Positions 52,675-61,588 of a stretch of 64,000 nucleotides of DNA are shown here, one piece after another (the first letter of the stretch is position 1; each line of letters opens with the position of its first letter). The translations under genes and the position numbers were made by a program. This stretch comes from JBMTVN01 sp046047235 (GTDB lineage: Bacteria; Verrucomicrobiota; Verrucomicrobiia; Limisphaerales; JAHDYP01). The stretch is from the NCBI GenBank assembly GCA_046047235.1, contig JBJOII010000005.1, positions 1 through 64,000 on the forward strand, in the 5' to 3' direction. The notes under the pieces were generated by a model. That model did not search any database. It was not told the DNA's origin and saw only the letters and a list, made by a program, of their open reading frames with translations.

Positions 52675-54506
52675 GCGGTCCTCCTGTGATAGAACCACCA
52701 CTCGAACATCAACACACCCAAGGCGATCGCAGCGAACCACCGCCAAACCTCCACACTTGCCGGCCGAATCGTGCTGGCCTCCACCTCTCCAAAACGGCCC
52801 ATATCCAGCGCAGCATGAGGCGCCGAGGCTGTCTCGGCGGGGTCGAGCAGATTAACCGCGAACTTCACCTCGTTGGTTCCAAAGCGCAGTTCATAAAGCC
52901 CCGCCTTACTGGTAGCCCCCACCACCACCTCCGGCAGACCGCGATCCAACTCCAGCTGAACCTTGTCACCGCCCGGCAACTGGAGCTCGGCGCGAGCTGC
53001 CACCTCGTCAACCGCCAGACGAAACGGAGACCCCACCTTAACCTGCAATTGCCCGGCACGAACAACACCCGGGTTCAGCCAATCCAGAGCATTGGCGATG
53101 AAAATCGGAAACGAAACACGCAGCGGCCAGGTGCTCTCCAGCACGTCGAACCCCAGCCACACCACCCGCTGCCTCCCCACCTCGCCAGCAACAATCAAGG
53201 GGGTCTGCGCCGAATCCACTACCCTGTCCCCCCAGTCCGCCCCGCTGATCACACGGGACCGCGAAACCAATACATTGTCCAAACCCACAAATCGCATCAG
53301 GGGATGGGAGGTCTTCCAATCGACAATCGCGGGCGATTCCACCTCGCCCAGCATGGTGAACCAGTTGGTGTTGAATGACTGCACGGCCAGAACATTCAGC
53401 TCCGGCCACACCGCTGGCTCAACCCCATCCAACACCAGCAAATCAGCATCAGGCTTCGGGTCCAGCAGACTGCCCGCAACGGTGAGCTCCACCAGCGGCG
53501 AAGTCCGCAACGCACGCTCCAAAAACCGGTTGCCCCGGCTCAGCATCAGCACCTTCAACGGCTTGGGCAGCTCGCTAACCAGCCATGCCCGGTCATCCGC
53601 CGCCAGATCGTCGTCACCCGTCAACCTGGCTTCGAACACCCCGTCTACCAGCTGCTCCGCCACAAAAATCACCGAGACGGTGTTCGTCGGCCCCACTGAT
53701 ACAGGCTTGGTCTCAACAAAGCGGTCGTTGAACCAAAGCTGAACCTCCGCCTCCCTCACCTCCTCTCCAGCATTCATCACCGCCACAAAGACCGCCCGCT
53801 GCGCTGGATTCTCAGGGTTGGGCCGAAGCTCCATCTGCACCAAACCCGCGTTGCGACTGGTCTCCCCTACACGATGGTAAACCAATGGCAACCCGCGGTT
53901 TTCCAAATCAGCCAGACCCGCCGCCGCACCGTCACTGAAGAGATGCACCTCCGCCGCCACATTGTCTCTCGTCAGTGACTCGGCCATCTTGAGAGCCTCG
54001 CCAGCATCCGTGGATGAATCCGTGACCACCGCCTCCCGCAAGACCCTCCGCACAGTCGCCTTCTCACTCGTCGCCGATTGCAGCACCCGCGCACCCGCCC
54101 CGGCCGACAACACCACGATCTGGTCGCTGTCCTGCAGGCTATCCACCAGTTGCAGCGCCTCCTCACGGGCAACCTCAAACCGCGAGGGAACCACATCACG
54201 GCTCTGCATGGAGGCCGACACGTCGAGGATCACCACTAGCAACCGCCCACCCCTTATCTGGCCGGAGAAATACGGTCGAGACAGCGCAAACACAACCAGC
54301 GCCAGTAACAGAAGCTGCAGAATCAGCAGCCAGCTGTGACGCAGCTTCTGCAAAGGCGAACTGGCCTGGGTCTCGGCCAAAAACCGCTGCCAGAGCACCG
54401 TGCTTGATGTCAGCCTTACGGTGCGCTTTCGCTTCAGCAGATAAAACAACACGACAACCGGAAGGGTCAGCGCGAGCCAAAAGGCGGCAGGAGCAAGGAA
54501 ACTCAT
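52671..54506 (-). CDS. BatA-like vWA membrane protein
   Basis: A 611-residue protein with an N-terminal BatA module (MSFLAPAAFWLALTLPVVVL helix, then a short loop and a second helix about 58-77), a vWA domain with intact MIDAS DVSAS at 95-99 and conserved Thr/Asp downstream (SSTDAGEAL; HLFSDGAAA), CARDB-like beta segments, and a C-terminal helix (WRWFAAIALGVLMFEWWFY). ATG at 54506 overlaps the DUF58 stop as ATGA. BatA proteins work with MoxR in several bacteria, so a complex with the gene products upstream is likely. Confidence 0.88.
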   Translation of the reverse strand: MSFLAPAAFWLALTLPVVVLFYLLKRKRTVRLTSSTVLWQRFLAETQASSPLQKLRHSWLLILQLLLLALVVFALSRPYFSGQIRGGRLLVVILDVSASMQSRDVVPSRFEVAREEALQLVDSLQDSDQIVVLSAGAGARVLQSATSEKATVRRVLREAVVTDSSTDAGEALKMAESLTRDNVAAEVHLFSDGAAAGLADLENRGLPLVYHRVGETSRNAGLVQMELRPNPENPAQRAVFVAVMNAGEEVREAEVQLWFNDRFVETKPVSVGPTNTVSVIFVAEQLVDGVFEARLTGDDDLAADDRAWLVSELPKPLKVLMLSRGNRFLERALRTSPLVELTVAGSLLDPKPDADLLVLDGVEPAVWPELNVLAVQSFNTNWFTMLGEVESPAIVDWKTSHPLMRFVGLDNVLVSRSRVISGADWGDRVVDSAQTPLIVAGEVGRQRVVWLGFDVLESTWPLRVSFPIFIANALDWLNPGVVRAGQLQVKVGSPFRLAVDEVAARAELQLPGGDKVQLELDRGLPEVVVGATSKAGLYELRFGTNEVKFAVNLLDPAETASAPHAALDMGRFGEVEASTIRPASVEVWRWFAAIALGVLMFEWWFYHRRTA

Positions 54507-55399
54507 CCCCAAATCTCCGCCTCCCTCAGCTGGCGCAGCAACAGTGTCTCAAGCACCGCATCAGACTGAACCCGAAAGAAATGAATCCCCCGGCCCTGAC
54601 AAAACTCCCGCAACCTCTGGCAGTAGTTCTCAACCGCCTGACGATAAGTCTTCAGCCGATACTTGCCATATGTCACCTCCACCTCCGCCCCCGTCTCAGC
54701 ATCCACCAACCGGAGATCACCATAAGTCGAGGGAGCAACTTCCTCCGGCGAAAGCACCTGCATCGCACTCACCTGAAAGCCCCGCGCCAGCAGGGCCTTC
54801 AACCCCGCCTCGTAACCTTCAGGATCAAGAAAATCACTCAGCACCACCGCCAATCCAGCATGCCGGCTCTCCATAGCCCCACGCCGCAATGCCTCGTTGA
54901 ACTCAGCCGCCCCCCCGGGATTCAACTCCCCCAGCTGCCGAAGAAAGGTCAATGAAGACTTCCTCCCCCGAACAGACCGCAGGGCCTGGCTCCGTACCGC
55001 ATCCCCCGCAGCTTCCGGAAACAGCCTGACACTCACCCGATCAAACCCGCACAAAGCCACATAACCGACCGCCGCCGCAACCTGCCGCGCAAGATCGAAC
55101 TTCCGGGGATCCCCAAAACTCATCGACTCGCTCGCATCCAAAAACACCGTCACCGGAAGCTCCCGCTCCTCCTCATACAAACGCAGAAACAAGCGATCGA
55201 GACGACCATATAGGTTCCAGTCCAAATGTCGGAAATCATCCCCAGGGACATAGTTTCGATAGTCAGCAAACTCAACCGACTGACCACGGGACCGACTTCG
55301 GCGCTCACCCTTCAGATTGCTTTTGGCACGCCGCGCCGCAAGCAGCTGGAATTGCTCCAGTTGCCGCAGCACTTGAGTGGACAAAAGTGGGGCGCTCAT
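54503..55399 (-). CDS. DUF58 domain protein (soluble type)
   Basis: A 298-residue protein without membrane helices. The DUF58 signature is intact: SVEFADYRNYVPGDDFRHLD then WNLYGRLDRLFLRLYEEE, followed by a vWA-like fold with MIDAS-like VFLDASESMSFGDP (DxSxS kept). The frame begins at GTG 55408, but I prefer the ATG at 55399. Follows MoxR directly and is coupled to the vWA gene. This is the usual MoxR-DUF58-BatA order. Confidence 0.88.
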   Translation of the reverse strand: MSAPLLSTQVLRQLEQFQLLAARRAKSNLKGERRSRSRGQSVEFADYRNYVPGDDFRHLDWNLYGRLDRLFLRLYEEERELPVTVFLDASESMSFGDPRKFDLARQVAAAVGYVALCGFDRVSVRLFPEAAGDAVRSQALRSVRGRKSSLTFLRQLGELNPGGAAEFNEALRRGAMESRHAGLAVVLSDFLDPEGYEAGLKALLARGFQVSAMQVLSPEEVAPSTYGDLRLVDAETGAEVEVTYGKYRLKTYRQAVENYCQRLREFCQGRGIHFFRVQSDAVLETLLLRQLREAEIWG

Positions 55400-55412
55400 C
55401 CGCGTCACAACT

Positions 55413-56414
55413 CTAGACGACTACCGTTTCAGCGTTGTGAGGAACATTGCGAAGGATCTCGCCGATGATGTGATCGGTCGTCACCCCCTCCGCCTCAGCT
55501 TCGAAGTTCGCAATCAACCGATGCCGCAACGCAGGCAATGCAACCGCCTCGATGTCCTCAAAGCTCACATTGAAACGCCCCTGCGTCAGTGCGCGCACCT
55601 TGCCGCCCAACAGCAGTGTCTGCGCGCCACGCGGACTGCTGCCAAAACGCAGATACTGGTTGGCGACCGGGACAGCAGTTTCCGTCTTCGGATGCGATGC
55701 CAACACCAGCCGCACCGCGTAATCCGTCACATGACTCGCCACCGGAACCTCCCGGATCAGCTTCATCAGCTCAATCAACCGCTCCCGGTCCAGTGTCCGG
55801 GATACCACCACCTTCCGGTTCTCAGTCGTGCGGTTGAGCACCTCCGCCAGCTCGGCCGCAGTGGGATAACCCACCAACAGCTTGAAAAAGAACCGGTCCA
55901 ACTGCGCCTCAGGAAGCGGATAGGTCCCCTCCTGATCAATCGGATTCTGAGTCGCCAATACAAAAAACGGCTCGCCCAGCCGACGCATCTCGCCCCCCGC
56001 CGTTACCTGATGCTCCTGCATCGCCTCCAGCAAGGCCGACTGCGTCTTCGGCGTCGCCCGGTTGATCTCATCCGCCAGCAGCAAATGCGCAAACACCGGC
56101 CCCTTCTGGAACTGGAATTCCCGCCTCCCGCCCGCTGACTCCATCACAATGTTCGTTCCCAGAATATCCGCCGGCATCAGGTCCGGTGTGAATTGTATCC
56201 GGTTGAAGGACAAATCCAGCGCGTCAGCAAGGGTTCGCACCAATAGCGTCTTCCCCAAGCCCGGAACGCCCTCAAGCAAGATATGCCCGCCGGCAAAAAG
56301 CGCGATCAACGTGCTCTCGACAATGGCATCCTGCCCCACGATCACCTTGCCGATCTCCTCCCGAAGCGCGCCATACGCCGCGCGAAAACTCTCGATGTGT
56401 TGTTCCTTTTCCAT
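55413..56414 (-). CDS. MoxR family AAA+ ATPase (copy 2)
   Basis: A 333-residue AAA+ ATPase. Walker A LEGVPGLGKTLLVRTLAD, Walker B HLLLADEINRATPKTQSALL, sensor 1 FFVLATQNPIDQEGTYPLPE and arginine-finger region PTAAELAEVLNRT. This is the ordinary MoxR type. Start ATG 56414 (MEKEQHIESF), since the frame upstream has no MoxR character. Second gene of a long operon with vWA proteins. Compared with the copy at 9515, the partner genes differ, so the two are likely distinct systems. Confidence 0.93.
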   Translation of the reverse strand: MEKEQHIESFRAAYGALREEIGKVIVGQDAIVESTLIALFAGGHILLEGVPGLGKTLLVRTLADALDLSFNRIQFTPDLMPADILGTNIVMESAGGRREFQFQKGPVFAHLLLADEINRATPKTQSALLEAMQEHQVTAGGEMRRLGEPFFVLATQNPIDQEGTYPLPEAQLDRFFFKLLVGYPTAAELAEVLNRTTENRKVVVSRTLDRERLIELMKLIREVPVASHVTDYAVRLVLASHPKTETAVPVANQYLRFGSSPRGAQTLLLGGKVRALTQGRFNVSFEDIEAVALPALRHRLIANFEAEAEGVTTDHIIGEILRNVPHNAETVVV

Positions 56415-56493
56415 TTTGGATCTCGTTTCTACTGGCCGGAGCTTAAACGACCGCCCCCAGCAGGCAGCAGCACACACCCCAACCCGTGCGGTT

Positions 56494-58428
56494 CTATTTC
56501 AAATCGTCAAAGTAATCCTTCACTGCACCCCGATAGGCCCGCGGAACGAGATCCTGGTTCAGCGCACTCTGCGCCTCACTCTGCGCAGCCGTCACTCTCT
56601 CCTCGTAATCCACCCGGCTCTGCCCGCGAATGCTCACCCCACGCAAGGTCACACTCGGCATCGGACCACCAGGACTGATCTGCCCCCGCACCTTCGTCGG
56701 CGTAAGAGCATCACTCAATTCTCCCGCCCCACGGTCCGTTTGCCCCTTCGAATCCATCCCGGGACGCTCAATACCTGAGTTGTCCCACAATCCCGTGTCC
56801 TGGGGATCCATCCATTGTCCCTCGTCGGCCCAGGTCCCCACACCCGCACCTGGCTTGCCCCCAGGCTTGAACCCCGGCTTGCCCAACCCCTTCGCCAACC
56901 CCCAACCAGAGCAATTGCCCACACACATCTGCCCGGCCTTCAACCCGGCCAAGGCAGAAGCCAACCCTTCGCAATCCCCCATCTGCTGCATCAAACGCTT
57001 GAGCTCCTCCGCAGCCTTCGCCAGCGACTCAGAAGCCCCAGCCCGGTCACCCTGCTTCATGCTCCCCGCAGCCTCCTTCAAAAACTCCCCCAGCTGGCCG
57101 TATTCCATCCCCGGCCCCACCGCCTCGGAAACCTCCTTCAACATCTCCTGCATCTGCTCCGCAGAGAGATCCAACTTTGCCAGCTCTCTCATCATGCGCT
57201 GCACGCTCGCATACGCCGCCAACCCCTGCCCCTTGTCCAGCTGCTCCGCCAAGCTCCCGCCCATCTCGGCCAGCTGCCGCTTCAAGTCCTGCATCGCCTT
57301 GGACATCTGCGCCAACTTCTCCAGATCCATGAACGCAGCATCCAGATCCTGCAGCAACTGCCCCATATCTCCGCTCTGCAACGCTTCCATGGCCTCCTGC
57401 AACCCCGCCACATCCAACCCCATGGCTCCCGCCTGACTTGCCAACTCCGCCATGGCCGACGCCATCTGCTCCTTCATCGCCTCAGCTTCCCCGCTCTCCG
57501 CCGTGGCCAGTTCTGACGCCGCCTGCCGAAGCTGCTCCAGCTTGTCCTGCATCTCCCCCAACTCCTTGGCCTGCCCTGCCGCCTTACCCAATTCCTGCTG
57601 CAGGGCCTCCATCTGCTTCTGCAGCCCCTCAGCAGTCTTCCCCTCCCCTGCCGAAGACACACGCTCGCCCGCAGACAACTTGCGCATGGCCGGCTCCTTC
57701 GCCATCTCGCGGAGCTGCTGCTCAATCCGGTCTGTCATGCTCGCCAAACGCTGCAGCGCAGCTTCACGGTCCAACTTAACCTTGCCCAGCTGCCGCCCCA
57801 GTTCCTGCACGTCCTCCAAAGATTCCCGTGTCGTCTCTAACGCAGGCGTACGCAATGCCAGTTCACGCTTCACTAACGACTCCAACTGCTGGCCCGCTTC
57901 CCGAATAGCCTCCACCTGGCGCTTCGCGTCCAGGTACTCTGCCGAGCGGTGCTCCGGCACAAAACCCAACCCGGCAGCAAGAACCAACACCACCAGACTC
58001 CACTTGGCCAATCCAGGCAGCTTCCAGGGCAGAGCCTGTCGCATATCGAAGTCGCGCGCACACGAAGCCGCATCCGCTATAACCAACTCCTCCCAACGCC
58101 CGGCACTCTTCGCCTCCGCTACCTCCAATGCCGTGCTCAGTCGCTCCTGATAATGCTGCCGATCATCCACCCACCGCGCCGTAGTTGCCGCCCCCGGCTT
58201 CCGCGCCACACCCCAAGCCCACGCCCCAAGGCTCAGAAGCACCCAAACCACCGCACCAATACCCAAGGCGATCACCGGAACAGGCCAAACCTTGTAAAGC
58301 GACAAAACCAGAAGCCACACCACCGCCCCTACAAAGAACCCCTTCCAAAACCAACCCCACCCCACTTGAAGCTGAACCCGCCTCGAGACGTCCTTCAGTG
58401 TCCCCCGAATGAGTTCCAGATCGCTCAT
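56494..58428 (-). CDS. DUF4175-like membrane/coiled-coil protein, first gene of MoxR operon
   Basis: A 644-residue protein. Two N-terminal helices (about 27-47 and 50-72), a short domain with TARWVDDRQHYQERLSTALE, a third helix (LAKWSLVVLVLAAGLGFVP, about 144-162), a long Gln/Met/Leu-rich coiled coil (about 190-480), and a Gly/Pro/Lys-rich stretch (about 510-540). The C-terminal NQDLVPRAYRGAVKDYFDDL recalls planctomycete and verrucomicrobial DUF4175-like proteins. Function unknown. It precedes MoxR by about 80 bp. Confidence 0.75.
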   Translation of the reverse strand: MSDLELIRGTLKDVSRRVQLQVGWGWFWKGFFVGAVVWLLVLSLYKVWPVPVIALGIGAVVWVLLSLGAWAWGVARKPGAATTARWVDDRQHYQERLSTALEVAEAKSAGRWEELVIADAASCARDFDMRQALPWKLPGLAKWSLVVLVLAAGLGFVPEHRSAEYLDAKRQVEAIREAGQQLESLVKRELALRTPALETTRESLEDVQELGRQLGKVKLDREAALQRLASMTDRIEQQLREMAKEPAMRKLSAGERVSSAGEGKTAEGLQKQMEALQQELGKAAGQAKELGEMQDKLEQLRQAASELATAESGEAEAMKEQMASAMAELASQAGAMGLDVAGLQEAMEALQSGDMGQLLQDLDAAFMDLEKLAQMSKAMQDLKRQLAEMGGSLAEQLDKGQGLAAYASVQRMMRELAKLDLSAEQMQEMLKEVSEAVGPGMEYGQLGEFLKEAAGSMKQGDRAGASESLAKAAEELKRLMQQMGDCEGLASALAGLKAGQMCVGNCSGWGLAKGLGKPGFKPGGKPGAGVGTWADEGQWMDPQDTGLWDNSGIERPGMDSKGQTDRGAGELSDALTPTKVRGQISPGGPMPSVTLRGVSIRGQSRVDYEERVTAAQSEAQSALNQDLVPRAYRGAVKDYFDDLK

Positions 58429-58480
58429 AGCTTAGGTCAGGGCTCCCGGCATCTACTGCCGCCCATCCCCCGTGTAGCAG

Positions 58481-58726
58481 TCACAGCCGCTCATACTCCC
58501 CTTTGCTCACTTTCTTCAGCACGGTAAACCCAGCCTTCTTGGCGTCAGTGTAGGAAACCGGCTTGGTAATCTTCGGGGTGTTCACCTGCGAGATGATCTT
58601 GCGCACAGGCTTGCGGCAAAGCGGACAATCCTTCAACGGCGGCGCATCCATCGGACGGCGCAGGGTAAACTTGCCTCCGCACATCTTGCAGTCCCCCTCG
58701 CAAAGTTCATATTCGTAAAGTGGCAT
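58481..58726 (-). CDS. FmdB-like zinc ribbon regulatory protein
   Basis: An 81-residue protein starting MPLYEYELCEGDCKMCGGKF, the usual FmdB/Zinc_ribbon_8 opening, with further Cys pair CPLCRKP. The four Cys form a zinc ribbon, here with an extra Cys in a CEGDC motif. The C-terminus (KKAGFTVLKKVSKGEYERL) is basic. The start at 58726 was taken because it matches the family start. FmdB proteins are putative regulators. The target is unknown. Confidence 0.8.
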   Translation of the reverse strand: MPLYEYELCEGDCKMCGGKFTLRRPMDAPPLKDCPLCRKPVRKIISQVNTPKITKPVSYTDAKKAGFTVLKKVSKGEYERL

Positions 58727-58874
58727 ATCGCGTATCCAACGGTTCTGACAGGAGCGCCCCAGCACTCGTCACGGCCATAGACTATCCCCTTGAACCGCCC
58801 AGGAATCAATCCCCGCCAACAATGACCCTGCACCCCCCCCCCGCGAAACACCACCGATAAATCTCCTCCACCAT

Positions 58875-60245
58875 ATGCAGTGGTCGTCGACAAGCCCCTC
58901 CCAACCTGCTGTAATCCGCCAGCGCATGGTGCCTCCGTCCGCATCTGATGAAGTGAGTCGTACCCCTGAGCCTCCTCCGTCCCGTAGGGCAAGGCTCAGG
59001 TTTCTGCTTCCGTGCCTCTTCTGGATTGCCCTGTTTACCCTGACGCCACACCTGCCCTTCCAAGCCGCAACCGCCCCCGCAAAACCAGTCCGGCACGTGG
59101 TGATCGTGGAAAACTCAACCTCAATGCGGGAACAACGCGAACAAACGGCAGACCTGCTATCGAGGCTCTTCCTGGATGGTTTCCGCGGCCGAGCCCAGCT
59201 CGGGGACGTTGTCGAACTTTGGGTCTTGGGCCAGAATATCCAAACCAACGCCCTCCCTGCATTCCGATGGCACCCCATCGCCTCCATGGATAACAGCACA
59301 TCCACTTACCGCTACCTCAGATCACTCAAGGCCTCCAACGCAACGGTCTCATTTCGCAACACCCTCAGCCTGCTGGACTTAGGGAACCCCAAAATCCCAC
59401 AACTTCTGGTCTACATCGTCTGCTCGGGCTCGAACCTCGTCGAAGGCACCCCCTACGACGATAAAATCAATCCAATCCTCGCCGGCCACCGGGAGAAACT
59501 GGCCAAGGACGGTCTACCCTTTGTCGTAGTGCTGGCCGCAGAAAACGGCAAATGGATCGGCCATGGGGTCACCCCCGGAGATCGCAACCCCTATATCCCA
59601 CCCTTCCCACCGCCCCCAGCTCCGGCTCCCACCCCAAAACCCGCCGCCACCCTCAAGACCAATGCTCCTGCCCCACTCATCGGAGTCCTCCCTCCCGATC
59701 CCCCCGCGCAGTCCAAGCCGCTCACGGTCGCCGAGATCCAGGCCGAAATGAAACGAGCCGACATGGAACGGGCCCTGACCAACCGCCAACATGCCGCAGT
59801 CCAAACCCCTCAAAACCCGCCCGCTGCACCGCAAACTGCTCAAACCAACTCCCCGGTCACACCCCCTGCGCAAACCAATACTCCAACCCTCACCACCAAC
59901 TCTACACACCAGGTCGAAACCACCAACAACCCAACCGCCCTCCCCCCCCCGGAAACCAATACGCCCCCCGCGGCAATGACTCCCCCGCCTGTTGCCCCCA
60001 CCCCGGAAACCATTCCCGCCACGCCAGCCGCCAGCCCGCAAACCCCCTCCCCTAGACCCCAACAGCCTCCAGCCCACCCCTCACCCTCCTCGCCCTGGAA
60101 ACACCTTGCACTTGGACTACTCTACCTAACCGCCGCCGGAGCACTCGTCGTCGTTCTGTTCCGACAAAGCAAACGACACAAACACCCCAGCGTCATCACA
60201 GAGTCCTTGAACCGCCCCACACCAACCAACCGACGCAACCCCTAA
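58875..60245 (+). CDS. Secreted vWA-like protein with degenerate MIDAS and Pro/Thr-rich region
   Basis: A 456-residue protein with an N-terminal hydrophobic segment (LLPCLFWIALFTLTPHLPFQ, about 45-64). A vWA-like domain has HVVIVENSTSMREQ, in which Glu replaces the first MIDAS Asp while the Ser pair is kept, and QLLVYIVCSGSNLVEGTP. Then a Pro/Thr/Asn/Gln-rich unstructured region of about 170 residues, and a C-terminal helix (LALGLLYLTAAGALVVVLF) with a basic tail. The start may be ATG 58926. It precedes the WaaA-like gene by 6 bp, so the two are probably co-transcribed. No known family name. Confidence 0.7.
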   Translation: MQWSSTSPSQPAVIRQRMVPPSASDEVSRTPEPPPSRRARLRFLLPCLFWIALFTLTPHLPFQAATAPAKPVRHVVIVENSTSMREQREQTADLLSRLFLDGFRGRAQLGDVVELWVLGQNIQTNALPAFRWHPIASMDNSTSTYRYLRSLKASNATVSFRNTLSLLDLGNPKIPQLLVYIVCSGSNLVEGTPYDDKINPILAGHREKLAKDGLPFVVVLAAENGKWIGHGVTPGDRNPYIPPFPPPPAPAPTPKPAATLKTNAPAPLIGVLPPDPPAQSKPLTVAEIQAEMKRADMERALTNRQHAAVQTPQNPPAAPQTAQTNSPVTPPAQTNTPTLTTNSTHQVETTNNPTALPPPETNTPPAAMTPPPVAPTPETIPATPAASPQTPSPRPQQPPAHPSPSSPWKHLALGLLYLTAAGALVVVLFRQSKRHKHPSVITESLNRPTPTNRRNP

Positions 60246-60251
60246 CCCTCC

Positions 60252-61571
60252 ATGCGGAGCCTCTACACCCTCGTTTATTTTATCAGCCTCATTCTGCGCA
60301 CTCCCTTCGGCCTGCTACAGATCGGACGACAAGGCGAGCGCAGGGATTCCCTGGGACAACGCCTGGGCCGGTTCAAGGCCAAGACCAAGCAGGCACTCAC
60401 AAATCGGAATAAGCTCTGGATTCACGCCACCTCCCAGCCCGCCATAGATCTGCTCACCAATGTCATCAACGCACTGGAGCCTCGTGCACCATTCCTGAAA
60501 ATCGTGGTCTCCACCCGAACCAACGCCGGCATGGACCGTCTCCGGCGCACCCTCCCCTCCCACATCGAACGCTTCTTCCTCCCCTTCGACCTCCCCAAAC
60601 CCGCCCTGCGCACACTCAATGTCATCCACCCGGAGGTCATCCTCATGCTCGAACCGGAGCTTCCGCCCAACCTCATGCGACGCTGCAGACAACGACGTGT
60701 CCCCGTTGTCCTCACCAATGGCGCCCCGGAAGTGAAACGCCGCAGGCACCGCTGGCTCTGGCCCCTCTACCGCCCCCTCTACGCTGACGTCCACCTCGCT
60801 GTCGCCCGTAACGACGCCGAGTCAGCCCAGCTCAGGCGACTCGGCTGCAAGAAGGAGTCCGTCGAAACCATCGGTGACTGGCCAACCGCCCCGGTAAAAC
60901 TGCGCGAACGCCGCCCCCTCGATGTTCCCGACCTGCTCCACCGCGTCGGAGCCCCCGACAAACCCATCATCATCCTCGGCGACCACTTGCATGCAGGCGA
61001 AGAGGAGTGCCTGGCCAAGGCTTATCTCACACTGAAAGCCGCCTTCCCCAAGCTCTTTCTCATCATTATCCCCGATCGCTACCAGCGGGGCAAAGAGGTG
61101 GGAAGAGCCCTCAAATCAGCAGGCATCCGCTACGCCTATCGCACCGCCGTAACCGCAGTCATGAAATCTGAACCAGGCAGCAAGGACTGCCTGATCGTGA
61201 ATACCAGCGGCGAATCACCCCAGTTCTGCGAACAGGCCAACGTGGTCGTCCTCGGAAAAACTCTCGTGGCCAAAGGTGGCGAAAATCCCACCGAAGCCGC
61301 CACACTTGGCAAACCATTCGTCATCGGCCCCCACGCCCAGGACCACGCCACCATGGTGACCGAGTTGCTGGAAACAGGCGGCGCAATACAACTGCAGGAC
61401 CCGGCCGAACTCCCACAGGCCCTGGAATCTCTGCTGCGCGATCCCCAAAAAAGGGAGTCCATGGGGCACGCGTCAGAACAAGCCTCTGAATCTCACCGCG
61501 GCGCAGTCGAACGACTGGTCGATACCCTGCTCAAACTCGTCGAAGAACAGGAGCGAGGCGAGTCCAGCTAG
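60252..61571 (+). CDS. Kdo transferase (WaaA)-like glycosyltransferase lacking the catalytic Glu
   Basis: A 439-residue protein with WaaA architecture: an N-terminal membrane anchor (LYTLVYFISLILRTPFGLLQ), a GT-B N-domain with KIVVSTRTNAGMDRLRR and FFLPFDLPKPALRTLNVIHP, VILMLEPELPPNLMRRC, and the C-domain with KGGENPTEAATLGKPFVIGPH (Kdo/CMP site). In true WaaA the N-domain has HAVSVGE with the catalytic base Glu. Here the same site reads HATSQPA, with Ala64 in place of the Glu. It may therefore be a divergent or inactive paralogue. Family membership is secure, activity is not. Confidence 0.85.
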   Translation: MRSLYTLVYFISLILRTPFGLLQIGRQGERRDSLGQRLGRFKAKTKQALTNRNKLWIHATSQPAIDLLTNVINALEPRAPFLKIVVSTRTNAGMDRLRRTLPSHIERFFLPFDLPKPALRTLNVIHPEVILMLEPELPPNLMRRCRQRRVPVVLTNGAPEVKRRRHRWLWPLYRPLYADVHLAVARNDAESAQLRRLGCKKESVETIGDWPTAPVKLRERRPLDVPDLLHRVGAPDKPIIILGDHLHAGEEECLAKAYLTLKAAFPKLFLIIIPDRYQRGKEVGRALKSAGIRYAYRTAVTAVMKSEPGSKDCLIVNTSGESPQFCEQANVVVLGKTLVAKGGENPTEAATLGKPFVIGPHAQDHATMVTELLETGGAIQLQDPAELPQALESLLRDPQKRESMGHASEQASESHRGAVERLVDTLLKLVEEQERGESS

Positions 61572-61588
61572 CCCCGCCTAACCGCACC

